DNA of 64,000 bases from Sinorhizobium kostiense (GCF_017874595.1 NZ_JAGILA010000004.1:124001-188000), one strand, 5' to 3'. Positions 46,721 to 55,715 are shown, counted from the first letter of the stretch. A program made the numbers and translations. Notes: generated by a model from the letters alone, not told the origin.

Positions 46721-49164
46721 CGAGATCCATCCCCGCAAAGGCGCGCGTGGTCATCATCGGCGGTGGCGTATCCGGCTGCTCGGTCGCCTATCACCTGGCG
46801 AAGCTTGGCTGGAGCGATGTCGTGCTGCTCGAGCGCAAGCAATTGACCTCAGGCACCACCTGGCACGCGGCCGGGCTGATCGGTCAGCTTCGGGCCTCCC
46901 AGAACATGACTCGGCTGGCGAAGTATTCGGCCGATCTTTACGTCAAGCTCGAATCCGAGACCGGCATCGCCACCGGCATGCGCCAGAACGGCTCGATTAC
47001 CGTGGCGCTGACGGACGAGCGCAGGCAAGAGATCTACCGGCAGGCTTCGCTCGCCCGCGCCTTCAATGTGGATGTGCGCGAAATCAGCCCTGGCGAGGTG
47101 AAGGAACTCTATCCGCATCTCAACGTCGCCGACGTCAAGGCAGCCGTGCACTTGCCGCTCGACGGCCAGTGCGACCCCGCCAATATCGCCATGGCGCTTG
47201 CCAAGGGCGCGCGGCAGAACGGCGCGACGATCATCGAGGGGGTGAAGGTCACTTCCGTCCTTGAGAAAAACGGCCGCGTCACCGCTGTCGTCTGTGAGCA
47301 GAAAGGCGAGCGCTTCACGATCGAGACGGAAAACGTCGTCAATTGTGCCGGTATGTGGGGCAGGGAACTGGCCCGGCAGTCCGGCGTCACCTTGCCGCTG
47401 CACGCCTGCGAGCACTTCTATGTCGTCACCGAGGCGATTGCGGGCCTCAGCCGGCTGCCGGTGCTTCGCGTGCCGGACGAGTGCACCTATTACAAGGAGG
47501 ACGCCGGCAAGATGCTGATCGGCGCCTTCGAGCTTGAGGCGAAGCCGTGGGGGATGGAGGGTATCCGCGAGGACTTCTGCTTCGATCAGTTGCCGGAAGA
47601 CTTCGACCACTTCGCCCCGATCCTCGAAATGGCGGTGAACCGCATGCCGATGCTCGAGACGGCCGGCATTCACACCTTCTTCAACGGGCCGGAAAGTTTT
47701 ACTCCCGACGACCGCTACTATCTCGGCGAGGCGCCGGAGCTCAAAGGCTATTGGATTGCGGCCGGCTACAATTCCATCGGCATCGTTTCGTCCGGTGGTG
47801 CCGGCATGGCACTGGCGCAATGGATGAACGACGGCGAGCCGCCTTTCGATCTCTGGGAGGTGGATATCCGCCGCGCCCAGCCATTCCAGAAAAACCGCGC
47901 CTATCTCAAGGAGCGCGTCTCGGAAACGCTCGGCCTGCTCTATGCCGATCATTTCCCCTATCGCCAGATGGCGACAGCGCGCGGCGTCCGCCGCTCGCCG
48001 CTGCATGAGCATCTTAAGGCGCGCGGCGCCGTCTTTGGCGAGGTGGCGGGCTGGGAGCGCGCCAATTGGTTTGCGCGAGAGGGTCAAGAGCGCGAGTACC
48101 GCTATTCCTGGAAGCGGCAGAACTGGTTCGAGAACCAGCGGGAAGAGCATCTGGCCGTCCGCAACGGCGTCGGCCTTTTCGACATGACCTCCTTCGGCAA
48201 GATCCGGGTCGAGGGCCGCGATGCGCTCGCCTTCCTCGAGCGCCTTTGCGCAAACCAGATCGATGTCGAGCCGGGCCGCATTGTCTACACCCAGATGCTG
48301 AACGCCCGCGGCGGGATCGAAAGTGACCTGACCGTCACGCGGCTTTCCAAGACCGCCTTCCTCCTTGTCGTGCCGGGCGCCACGCTGCAGCGCGACCTCG
48401 CCTGGCTCCGCAAGCATCTCCGAGGCGAGTTCGTGGTGATCACGGACATGACAGCCGCCGAAAGCGTGCTCTGCCTCATGGGGCCAAGATCGCGCGAACT
48501 GATGCAGAAGGTCAGCCCGAACGATTTCTCCAACGATGCCCATCCCTTCGGCACGGCGCGCGAGATCGAGATCGGCATGGGGCTCGCCCGCGCCCACCGC
48601 GTCACCTATGTCGGCGAGCTCGGCTGGGAACTCTATGTCTCGACCGACCAGGCGGCGCATGTCTTCGAAGTGCTGGAGGGGGCCGGGCAGGATGTCGGCC
48701 TCAAGCTCTGCGGGCTGCACACGCTCGACAGTTGCCGCATCGAAAAGGCGTTCCGCCATTTCGGCCACGACATCACCGACGAGGATCATGTGCTGGAAGC
48801 GGGTCTCGGCTTCGCGGTCAGGCCCGAGAAGGGCGACTTCATCGGCCGCGAAGCGGTGCTCTCCAAGCGCGAGAAAGGCCTCACTCGTCGGCTGGTGCAG
48901 TTCCGTCTTGCCGATGCGGAGCCGCTGCTCTTCCACAATGAGGCGATCGTCCGCGACGGCGAGATCGTCGGCACGATCACGTCCGGCAATTACGGCCACC
49001 ATCTCGGGGCCGCGATCGGGCTCGGCTACGTGCCGTGCCAGGGGGAGAGCGAGGCGGAGGTGCTGGCGTCCACCTATGAGATCGAGATCGCCGGAACGCG
49101 GGTCAAGGCTGAGGCGTCGCTGAAACCGATGTACGACCCTCGGGCGGCTCGGGTGCGGGTGTAA
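46717..49164 (+). CDS. FAD-dependent dimethylglycine/sarcosine-type dehydrogenase fused to GcvT domain (second copy)
   Basis: 815 residues, the same length and architecture as the upstream gene. The FAD domain has ARVVIIGGGVSGCSVAYHLAKLGW and TSGTTWHAAGLIGQL (covalent-FAD His). The GcvT domain has VTYVGELGWELYVSTDQ, LDSCRIEKAFRHFGHDITDEDH and LGFAVRPEKGDFIGREAV. Residues between differ much from copy one, so this is an old duplication with probably different substrates, for example dimethylglycine and sarcosine in sequence. Start overlaps the previous stop, implying tight coupling and equal expression. Confidence 0.9.
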   Translation: MTRSIPAKARVVIIGGGVSGCSVAYHLAKLGWSDVVLLERKQLTSGTTWHAAGLIGQLRASQNMTRLAKYSADLYVKLESETGIATGMRQNGSITVALTDERRQEIYRQASLARAFNVDVREISPGEVKELYPHLNVADVKAAVHLPLDGQCDPANIAMALAKGARQNGATIIEGVKVTSVLEKNGRVTAVVCEQKGERFTIETENVVNCAGMWGRELARQSGVTLPLHACEHFYVVTEAIAGLSRLPVLRVPDECTYYKEDAGKMLIGAFELEAKPWGMEGIREDFCFDQLPEDFDHFAPILEMAVNRMPMLETAGIHTFFNGPESFTPDDRYYLGEAPELKGYWIAAGYNSIGIVSSGGAGMALAQWMNDGEPPFDLWEVDIRRAQPFQKNRAYLKERVSETLGLLYADHFPYRQMATARGVRRSPLHEHLKARGAVFGEVAGWERANWFAREGQEREYRYSWKRQNWFENQREEHLAVRNGVGLFDMTSFGKIRVEGRDALAFLERLCANQIDVEPGRIVYTQMLNARGGIESDLTVTRLSKTAFLLVVPGATLQRDLAWLRKHLRGEFVVITDMTAAESVLCLMGPRSRELMQKVSPNDFSNDAHPFGTAREIEIGMGLARAHRVTYVGELGWELYVSTDQAAHVFEVLEGAGQDVGLKLCGLHTLDSCRIEKAFRHFGHDITDEDHVLEAGLGFAVRPEKGDFIGREAVLSKREKGLTRRLVQFRLADAEPLLFHNEAIVRDGEIVGTITSGNYGHHLGAAIGLGYVPCQGESEAEVLASTYEIEIAGTRVKAEASLKPMYDPRAARVRV

Positions 49165-49187
49165 CTGCTTGTTTGGGAGATATGGCG

Positions 49188-50732
49188 ATGGCTGAGGAAT
49201 GCACAATTGCGGCTTCGAGACGGTCCGGCGGACGGGCGGCGCGGGTCGCCTTGCGCTCGGCACCGTTGGCCGAGAATATCCGGCCTGTCCGCCCAGGTCT
49301 TTCCGGCGGTCAGTACAAGCCGCTCACCGAGCAAGGCGTCGAGCGCATCCATCAGGCGGCGCTCGATGCCCTGGAAAAGATCGGCCTTGCCAATGCGCCG
49401 AAGTCGGGGGTCGAAATCATGACCGGCGCCGGTGCCATCCTTGGCGAGGACGGGCGCATCCGGTTTCCGCGGGCGCTGGTCGAGGACATGCTGGCGATTG
49501 CCGCGCGCGACATCACGCTTTGCGCCCGGGATCCGAAGCAGGACCTCCGGCTCAGCGGCACCCGCGTCTACTACGGCACGGCGGGTGCTGCGGTGCATGT
49601 CGTCGATGTCGAGAAGCGGGAGTATCGCGAATCCACGGCGAAGGATCTCTTGAACGCCGCCCAGCTCGTCCACCATCTCGACAATGTGCACTTCTTCCAG
49701 CGGGCGATGGTCTGCCGGGATATTCCGGACAATTTCCTGATGGACATCAATACGCTCTATGCGTGCTGCGCCGGCACGACCAAGCATGTCGGCACCAGCT
49801 TTTCCGATCCTGCCCATGTCGAGGGCTGTTTCGATCTCCTGCACATGATCGCCGGCGGCGAGGACAAGTGGCGCGACCGGCCCTTCGTCTCGAATTCCAA
49901 CTGCTTCGTCGTGCCGCCGATGAAATTCGCCGAGGAAAGCTGCGTCACCATGGAGAAGTGCATCCGTGGCGGCATGCCCGTCCTCCTGCTTTCCGCCGGG
50001 CAGGCGGGTGCCACAGCACCGGCGCCGCTCGCAACTGCGATCGTGCAGGCCGTCGCCGAATGCCTGGCTGGGGTCGTCTATGTCAACGCGCTGTCGCCGG
50101 GTCACCCGGCTGTCTTTGGCACATGGCCCTTTGTCTCCGATTTGAGGACCGGCGCCATGTCCGGCGGCTCCGGCGAGCAGGCGCTGCTGACGGCGGGCTG
50201 CGCACAGATGCATCAGTTCTACCGCCTGCCCGGCGGCGCTGCGGCGGGAATCGCCGACGCGAAGCTCCCGGACATGCAGGCCGGCTGGGAACAGGCGATC
50301 TCGAACGTCATGGCCGGGCTTTCCGGATTGAACATGGTCTACGAGGCCGTCGGCATGCATGCATCGCTGCTCGGCTTCTGCCTGGAATCGCTGGTGCTCG
50401 GAGACGACATGCTCGGACAGGTGCAGCGCTGCATCCGCGGCATCGACGTCACGGAGGATTCGGTTTCGATCGACACCATGCGCTCCGTCTGCCTCGATGG
50501 CCCCGGCCACTATCTCGGCCATCCCCAGACGCTCGGCCTGATGCAGACGGAATATATCTACCCCGCCGTCGCCGACCGCACCAGCCCGAAGGAATGGGCG
50601 GAGATCGGCAGGCCGGACCTCGTCAAGCGCGCGATCGAGCGGAAGAACCAACTCCTCGCGGACGCCGCATCTTCGCTGATTGCGCCGGAGATCGATCGGG
50701 CGATCCGAGAGAGGTTCAGGATTTACTGCTGA
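49188..50732 (+). CDS. MttB-family (trimethylamine methyltransferase-like, non-pyrrolysine) protein
   Basis: 514 residues from the ATG at 49188, with GGGAGA eight bases upstream. SGGQYKPLTEQGVERIHQAALDALEKIG is the N-terminal TIM-barrel start; GTSFSDPAHVEGCFDLLHMIAGG and SGEQALLTAGCAQMHQFYRLPGG follow. The frame is continuous and no TAG is read through, so it is the pyrrolysine-free branch (COG5598), whose known members demethylate quaternary amines such as glycine betaine with a corrinoid protein. No corrinoid protein gene lies nearby. It follows the two FAD-GcvT genes by 23 bases. Confidence 0.88.
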   Translation: MAEECTIAASRRSGGRAARVALRSAPLAENIRPVRPGLSGGQYKPLTEQGVERIHQAALDALEKIGLANAPKSGVEIMTGAGAILGEDGRIRFPRALVEDMLAIAARDITLCARDPKQDLRLSGTRVYYGTAGAAVHVVDVEKREYRESTAKDLLNAAQLVHHLDNVHFFQRAMVCRDIPDNFLMDINTLYACCAGTTKHVGTSFSDPAHVEGCFDLLHMIAGGEDKWRDRPFVSNSNCFVVPPMKFAEESCVTMEKCIRGGMPVLLLSAGQAGATAPAPLATAIVQAVAECLAGVVYVNALSPGHPAVFGTWPFVSDLRTGAMSGGSGEQALLTAGCAQMHQFYRLPGGAAAGIADAKLPDMQAGWEQAISNVMAGLSGLNMVYEAVGMHASLLGFCLESLVLGDDMLGQVQRCIRGIDVTEDSVSIDTMRSVCLDGPGHYLGHPQTLGLMQTEYIYPAVADRTSPKEWAEIGRPDLVKRAIERKNQLLADAASSLIAPEIDRAIRERFRIYC

Positions 50733-50759
50733 GACGGGTGTTTGAGGGTTTCGTTATTA

Positions 50760-50916
50760 CCCCTCCCCAACCCCTCCCGACAGGTGGGAGGGGCTTCGGT
50801 GCTTGCTGCAGCCGCCAGCCACTTTCAAACGTTGCGCCTGGCGTCCGCCCCAAGATGGCTGAAGCGAGTGCGGCAAAGCAAGCCCCTCCTACCTGTGGCG
50901 AGGGGTTTGGGAGGGG
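50760..50916. repeat. ~155-bp imperfect inverted-repeat element
   Basis: CCCCTCCCCAACCCCTCCC at the left end pairs with GGGGTTTGGGAGGGG at the right end, and inside CAGGTGGGAGGGGCTT pairs with AAGCCCCTCCTACCTGTG. Together the arms would form a long hairpin around a ~70-base non-palindromic centre. It lies between convergent genes. Confidence 0.7.
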
Positions 50917-50928
50917 CCATTCCTGGCA

Positions 50929-51450
50929 TCACCTTTCCGTCGCGCCCCTGACCTGGCTCACCTGGTAGCTCCACTTCGGCGTGACCGGCGCTTCATCGGC
51001 CCTGAACGGGAACGTGAGAAAGGTTTCGAAGGGGCGGCTTTGGCCTCCCGGCACGCGAAGGAGGATGAGTGCCGTGTCGTCGCCGATGCGCCGGCATTTG
51101 CCATCGGGGCAGTCTTCCAGCGTCACGGTCAGCCGGAAATATTCCAGCGTGATGGCGGAGCTGTTTTCGATGGTGCCGCGGACCCGGTAGCTGCGCCGGG
51201 CCTCATTCGGTTCGAAGGTGAGGTTCCGGAGCGCGATATCGGACGCCGAGAGCCCCGCCGCAGTCTGCGTCGGCCGAGGCGACGGAGCCTGCTCGGGCGT
51301 GCCTTCGCTCAGCCAGATCAGAAAAGCGGCGGCAAGCCCCAGAGCGACGGCAACGGAGAGAACCGGCTCCACCCAATTGCGAAATCTGCCATAGCGGACC
51401 GCCAGATAGACGATGACCACGCCCAACGCTAACGCAATCAGCCACAGCAT
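50929..51450 (-). CDS. membrane protein, unrecognised
   Basis: 173 residues. One N-terminal helix (LWLIALALGVVIVYLAVRYG), a second at residues 28-48 (VEPVLSVAVALGLAAAFLIWL), then a Pro-rich linker and a soluble beta-rich domain (IALRNLTFEPNEARRSYRVRGTIENSSAITLEYFRLTVTLEDCPDGKCRRIGDD) with two close cysteines. The latter would face the periplasm. It resembles FxLYD/DUF3426-like immunoglobulin-like modules, but I cannot place the family. It is convergent with the MttB-like gene. Confidence 0.65.
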   Translation of the reverse strand: MLWLIALALGVVIVYLAVRYGRFRNWVEPVLSVAVALGLAAAFLIWLSEGTPEQAPSPRPTQTAAGLSASDIALRNLTFEPNEARRSYRVRGTIENSSAITLEYFRLTVTLEDCPDGKCRRIGDDTALILLRVPGGQSRPFETFLTFPFRADEAPVTPKWSYQVSQVRGATER

Positions 51451-51522
51451 GAAGAGCCTCCCGATAGAGTCTTATATAGGGCGGGGCGTGACTGGCAATG
51501 ACCGGATGACCGCAACCGCGGG

Positions 51523-52653
51523 TCATTGCCCTGGCTGCAGGCTGATCCAGTAGCTGCCGTCGAACGGAACGGCGGCGAAGCGGCGGTTGATCTCTGCAAG
51601 CGTTTCGGCCGGATCGACATCCGGAAAGATGTCCGGGCGGAGCCAGGCGGCGAAGGCTTCCGCGGCGACGATGTTGAGCGGGATGGCGTTGAAGAAGTTC
51701 CAGAGGCCATGCACGCGTCCGCTGCGCACCGCCGCAGTACTCGCCATTACCGGGGTGTCGACCGCCGCAGCAAGCGTCCGCTCCGCCTCGTCGGCGCCGA
51801 CGCCTGGCCCAACGGAGAGGCCGCTGTATTTTCCGCCGGGAGAGGAGGTGGCGATATAGACTTCGGGATTTTCTGCCATGATCGCTTCGGCGTTCACCAT
51901 GCCGCCTGGACGCGGCAACCTGCCGGCGGCGATGTTGCGGCTGCCGGTGAGCTCGATGAATTCGCCGAGGCCGCCGACGCCGTAGGCCCAACAGCATCGG
52001 TCCGCTCCCGGGAAGGCTTCCATAAGGACCGTCGGTCCGGGTCGCGCATGCTTGGCGACGCGGTCGCGAATGCGGGCAAGCCGCTCCTCATAAAATCCTG
52101 CGAACTCCTCGGCCTTTTCTTGCCTCTCGAAGATCCGGCCGAGCAGACGCATGGCGCCGGGTGTCTTCTTCAAGGCGTCGTCGTTGAAATCCACGACCAC
52201 GACGGGAACGCCGACGGACGAGAGAAAGTCGATCGCGCGCTGACCGGCTTCCGTATCGGCCTGCCAATTGGCGAGGACCGCGAGATCCGCTTTCAGCGTC
52301 AGCAGCGTTTCGAAGGAAAGTCCGGGGCCGCTGCCATCGTCGATCCGAGGCACCTCGGCAAGGCTTGGGAATTTCCTGACGAAGGCCTCGTAAAGCTCGG
52401 GATTGTCGTCCTTCATGTCGCCGGACCAGCCGGCAAGCAGGCTTACCGGATCGGGATGAACGAGCGACAGTGCAACGAGATTGAAACCGCTGCCGAGAAG
52501 GACCGCCTTGGGCGGGGCAGGGACAGTCACCTGCCTCCCGGCGGAATCGGTGATGGTCATGGGCCATTCGGTCTCGGCCTTCGCGGCACCAGCGAAAGGA
52601 ACGAGCAGCAAAAGGACGAAGGCCCGGAGAACGACGGTGAGGCGATGAAGCAA
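51523..52653 (-). CDS. ferri-siderophore ABC transporter periplasmic binding protein
   Basis: 376 residues from a TTG at 52653, one base after the fhuF stop, with AAAGGA upstream. Signal peptide LTVVLRAFVLLLLVPFAGAAKA. The periplasmic domain has ITDSAGRQVTVPAPPKAVLLGSG, LKADLAVLANWQAD, and the C-terminal lobe DTPVMASTAAVRSGRVHGLWNFFNAIP. This is the FhuD/FepB-type iron-siderophore (class III) binding fold. No permease or ATPase gene is beside it, so it must use one encoded elsewhere. It is the last gene of the iron operon. Confidence 0.85.
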   Translation of the reverse strand: MLHRLTVVLRAFVLLLLVPFAGAAKAETEWPMTITDSAGRQVTVPAPPKAVLLGSGFNLVALSLVHPDPVSLLAGWSGDMKDDNPELYEAFVRKFPSLAEVPRIDDGSGPGLSFETLLTLKADLAVLANWQADTEAGQRAIDFLSSVGVPVVVVDFNDDALKKTPGAMRLLGRIFERQEKAEEFAGFYEERLARIRDRVAKHARPGPTVLMEAFPGADRCCWAYGVGGLGEFIELTGSRNIAAGRLPRPGGMVNAEAIMAENPEVYIATSSPGGKYSGLSVGPGVGADEAERTLAAAVDTPVMASTAAVRSGRVHGLWNFFNAIPLNIVAAEAFAAWLRPDIFPDVDPAETLAEINRRFAAVPFDGSYWISLQPGQ

Positions 52654-52654
52654 A

Positions 52655-53413
52655 TCACTGTTTCCTTTGGCTGGGAAGAGCGCAGAGGCTGCCGCAGCTG
52701 GGCACGCCCGGCAGGAGGTATCTGAGACAGCAGATCTTGCGGCGACAGACGCGCGCTCCATCCTCCTCCTCTTCATAGCGCAGGCAATCGAAGAAGGGGT
52801 TGGGAGTGCCGTCAGGCATCAGCCGAAGCGCAATCATTGAGTCGGCCTGATCGGCCAGGGGCGCGGCTCCGGCTGTGCGCAGCGCGTGGTCGATATAGAC
52901 GGCAGCATTGTTCCAGGAGAGTTTCGGCGATATGCCGCCGCTCGACTTGAGGTGTGCCACCACCTTGGAAAGGTGCGCCTCCATGAGGGGCGCGAGAAGC
53001 GCGAAGATTTCCTCCCCACTGTCGATTGGACGGTCGCCGGACGTCGCCACCCCGAAGCCGCGGGGAAGGCCATCGGCCGAAAGCGCCACGGTCATCTCCT
53101 CGAAGTCGACCGGGAGCACCTGATTTTCGAGCACCCGCGCAACGACGTACGGGATCGTGAGATACGAGAAATAATAGAGCGACCACATGGAGGCCACAGC
53201 GCGGCGATCGGTACCGCCTGAGGTCTCGGCATAGGTGGAAATCGCCAGGTCGAATGCAGCGGAGCCGAAGAATTCGGGCAAGGGCATGCCGTCGGAGAGG
53301 TCCTCCGACAGCACCATCTTCTCGTTGCACCAGGCATGCGGACCGGCAAAGGCTGCCGACAGGCCCGGGGGCCGGCCGGCTTGCGGCGTGCGGTCATGGC
53401 CGTCTGGTGCCAC
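52655..53413 (-). CDS. fhuF: siderophore-ferric iron reductase FhuF
   Basis: 252 residues. The start is a GTG at 53413, four bases past the receptor stop, so translation is probably coupled; an internal ATG (MVLSEDLSDG) is also possible. The middle shows SMWSLYYFSYLTIPYVVARVL of the FhuF family. The C-terminus CRRKICCLRYLLPGVPSCGSLC holds the CC-x10-C-x2-C pattern that binds the [2Fe-2S] cluster. It reduces ferric siderophore to release iron in the cytoplasm. Confidence 0.9.
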   Translation of the reverse strand: MAPDGHDRTPQAGRPPGLSAAFAGPHAWCNEKMVLSEDLSDGMPLPEFFGSAAFDLAISTYAETSGGTDRRAVASMWSLYYFSYLTIPYVVARVLENQVLPVDFEEMTVALSADGLPRGFGVATSGDRPIDSGEEIFALLAPLMEAHLSKVVAHLKSSGGISPKLSWNNAAVYIDHALRTAGAAPLADQADSMIALRLMPDGTPNPFFDCLRYEEEEDGARVCRRKICCLRYLLPGVPSCGSLCALPSQRKQ

Positions 53414-53417
53414 GGCG

Positions 53418-55616
53418 TCACCAGTTGTAGCGCAGCGAGCCGATGACGGTGCGGCCCTGGTCGCGGTAGCAATAGTTCGACGTGCATGTAATGTCGCGAC
53501 GATCGAAAAGATTGGTCGCGTTCACCTGCAGGCGGAGCCCCTCGTACTTCTTGTCGATCGCCGCGAAGTCGTAGTGGACGGACGCATCGAAGAGCACCCG
53601 CGAATCGTTCTTGAGCGTGTTCGTATCGTCGCCGTAGCTCGAGCCGATGTAGCGTGCACCGAAACCGAAACCGAGGCCCTCGGCGACGCTGTCCTCGGGC
53701 ATCGTGTAGTCCGCCCAGATGGAGGCGAGGTGGAATGGCGTGCTGGAGACGTAGTTGCCGACCGTTCCGGCGGAGCCCTCGAGGATCTTCAGGTTGGTGT
53801 AGCTATAGGCTGCTGTCAGCGAGAGGCCGTTTTCGAGGCTCGTCGTCGCCTCCAGCTCGAACCCGCGCGAGCGCAGCTTGCCGCGCTGGACCTGCGTGTT
53901 GACCGTATTCACCACGTCCCAGAAGATGCCGTTCTTCTGATCGATGTTGAAGAGCGCCGCGGTCAACAGCACGTTGTAGTCGGACAAAAGGTACTTGACG
54001 CCGATTTCTTCCTGCGTGCTTTCGGTCGGCTTGAAGGGCTGGTTCGTTTGCCTGTTGATGCCGACGTTTGGCGAGAAGGCCGTCGAGAAGCTGGCATAGG
54101 GCGCGAGGCCGAAGTCGGTCTCGTACGTCAGACCGACACGGCCGGAGAAGGCGCGGTCATCCTGCGACGTATTCGTCGTCGTGTTCGTCGTCAGGTCCGT
54201 CATGCTGCTGTCTGTCCAGACCCAGTCGTAACGACCGCCGAGCGTCAGCGTCCAGGCGCCGTAGCGGATCTGGTCCTGCAGATAGGTACCGAGCTGCCAT
54301 TGATCCTGCTTGTTGCTGGAGGTGAAGGAAGGGGTCGCGATAGAACCGCCAAAGTTGGGATTGTTCATGTCGAATGGATCGATCGCGGCCTCGCCGCCCA
54401 GAGCCTTGTAATTGACTTTCGCGACGTCGATTCCTGCAAGGAGGGTGTGGTCGAACACGCCTGTTTCGAACCTCGACTCCAACTGGTTGTCAAAGACGAG
54501 AGCCGTCAGCCGTTCGTCAAAGGTCCCGGCGTGGCGGGCGACGAGGTCGGGATGAAGTACGCCGCTGGTGTCGGTGTAGGGTCCCCAGCCATAGACATAG
54601 TCGGCGTCGATATGCAGCGCCGAGAAGCGTAAGTTCTGGCGGAAGGTCAACGCGTCGCTGAAACTGTGCTCGAATTCGTAGCCGATGCGCCCCTGATTCT
54701 GGATCGAATCGTTGAACGCCGGATCGCCGAGGAAGAAGTCGGTAACGGAACCGAAGCCCTCATTGTAGAAATCGTTGTAATAGGCGGCGGTGCCACCGGT
54801 TTTGGTGCGTGTATATTCGCCGAGGACCGTCAGCTTCGTGTCCTCGTCCGGCTGCCAGGTGAAGGCAGGGGCGATATAGGCGCGGTTGTCCGGGACGCCC
54901 AGCTGTTCGGTGTTGGAATCGCGCAAAAGGCCTGTGAGGCGATAATAAACCGGGTCGGTTTCGTTGGCCGGCCCGGAGAAGTCGAACTGTCCCTGATAGC
55001 GGTCATGGCTTCCCAACTGCACCTGCACTTCCCTGAGCGTCTCTTCCGTCGGCCGCTTGGTGATGAGGTTATAGAGACCGCCGGCGCCAGTCGCTCCGTA
55101 AAGCGCCGAGGAGGGGCCACGAAGAATCGAGACACCTTCGAGGCCGTAGGGCTCATTCTTGTAGAGCGATGAGCCGGCCCCCGGTTGGCGAAGATTGTCG
55201 CGGAAAACGCCGGTATAGGTCACGTCGAAGCCGCGCACGAAGAAGGCATCGAAGCGGGGGTCGAAGCCGTAGGCGCCGACGCGGGTGCCGGGGGTGTAGG
55301 AGAGGGTTTCGAGCAGCGTCTGCGGATTGCGGTCCTTCAATTGCTGCTCGGTGACGGACGAGATCGATTGTGGCGTCTCGAGGAAGGGCGTGTCCGTCTT
55401 GACGCCGGTCGCACTGCTGATGCCGACATAGCCTTCCGCGGTGATCACGCCGCCGCTGCCGCCATTCACCACGAGAGTTTCAAGGGCGGTCGAATCTCCG
55501 CCGGAGGCTTCTTCTCCTGTCTCCTGTGCCTGCGCGGAGGCGACGAAGGCGAGGGCGGAGGTGCCAGCAAGCATGGCACGGAGAAGCGTCGGGAGGTTGG
55601 CATGTAGTCTGGGCAT
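53418..55616 (-). CDS. TonB-dependent siderophore receptor
   Basis: 732 residues from the ATG at 55616. Signal peptide LLRAMLAGTSALAFVASAQAQ. The plug follows: TPFLETPQSISSVTEQQLKDRNPQTL (TonB box region), FFVRGFDVTYTGVF and GLEGVSILRGPSSALYGATGAGGLYNLITKRP. A 22-strand barrel then ends with the typical aromatic SLRYNW. FhuA/FoxA-like hydroxamate-type uptake is plausible but the ligand is not readable. It is the first gene of the receptor-fhuF-binding protein operon, with two RirA-type operators upstream. Confidence 0.95.
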   Translation of the reverse strand: MPRLHANLPTLLRAMLAGTSALAFVASAQAQETGEEASGGDSTALETLVVNGGSGGVITAEGYVGISSATGVKTDTPFLETPQSISSVTEQQLKDRNPQTLLETLSYTPGTRVGAYGFDPRFDAFFVRGFDVTYTGVFRDNLRQPGAGSSLYKNEPYGLEGVSILRGPSSALYGATGAGGLYNLITKRPTEETLREVQVQLGSHDRYQGQFDFSGPANETDPVYYRLTGLLRDSNTEQLGVPDNRAYIAPAFTWQPDEDTKLTVLGEYTRTKTGGTAAYYNDFYNEGFGSVTDFFLGDPAFNDSIQNQGRIGYEFEHSFSDALTFRQNLRFSALHIDADYVYGWGPYTDTSGVLHPDLVARHAGTFDERLTALVFDNQLESRFETGVFDHTLLAGIDVAKVNYKALGGEAAIDPFDMNNPNFGGSIATPSFTSSNKQDQWQLGTYLQDQIRYGAWTLTLGGRYDWVWTDSSMTDLTTNTTTNTSQDDRAFSGRVGLTYETDFGLAPYASFSTAFSPNVGINRQTNQPFKPTESTQEEIGVKYLLSDYNVLLTAALFNIDQKNGIFWDVVNTVNTQVQRGKLRSRGFELEATTSLENGLSLTAAYSYTNLKILEGSAGTVGNYVSSTPFHLASIWADYTMPEDSVAEGLGFGFGARYIGSSYGDDTNTLKNDSRVLFDASVHYDFAAIDKKYEGLRLQVNATNLFDRRDITCTSNYCYRDQGRTVIGSLRYNW

Positions 55617-55656
55617 GCAGCGCAACTTTCAGTTTTCAGTTGAATAACTTTTAACA

Positions 55657-55671
55657 TGAGCTGAATACTCA
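55657..55671. promoter_or_regulatory. RirA-type iron operator (IRO), proximal
   Basis: TGA-GCTGAATAC-TCA fits the TGA-N9-TCA operator of the rhizobial iron repressor RirA, and it is flanked by a perfect CATGAG..CTCATG dyad. It lies 41 bases before the receptor gene's start codon. Confidence 0.75.
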
Positions 55672-55700
55672 TGTTTATTGTGCGCGCAAGTGTGATTTTA

Positions 55701-55715
55701 TGAGTTATTGACTCA
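55701..55715. promoter_or_regulatory. RirA-type iron operator (IRO), distal
   Basis: TGA-GTTATTGAC-TCA is a second TGA-N9-TCA element in ATGAGTTATTGACTCATG. The dyad centres of the two operators are 44 bases apart, i.e. four turns of 11 bp, which would favour binding on the same DNA face. Confidence 0.75.

Noticed and set aside
44198..49263. Very long open frames on the minus strand (846 and 804 codons) opposite the FAD-GcvT genes
   Set aside because: They are antisense shadows caused by GC bias at third positions. They contain no recognisable domains, while the plus-strand proteins are complete and conserved.
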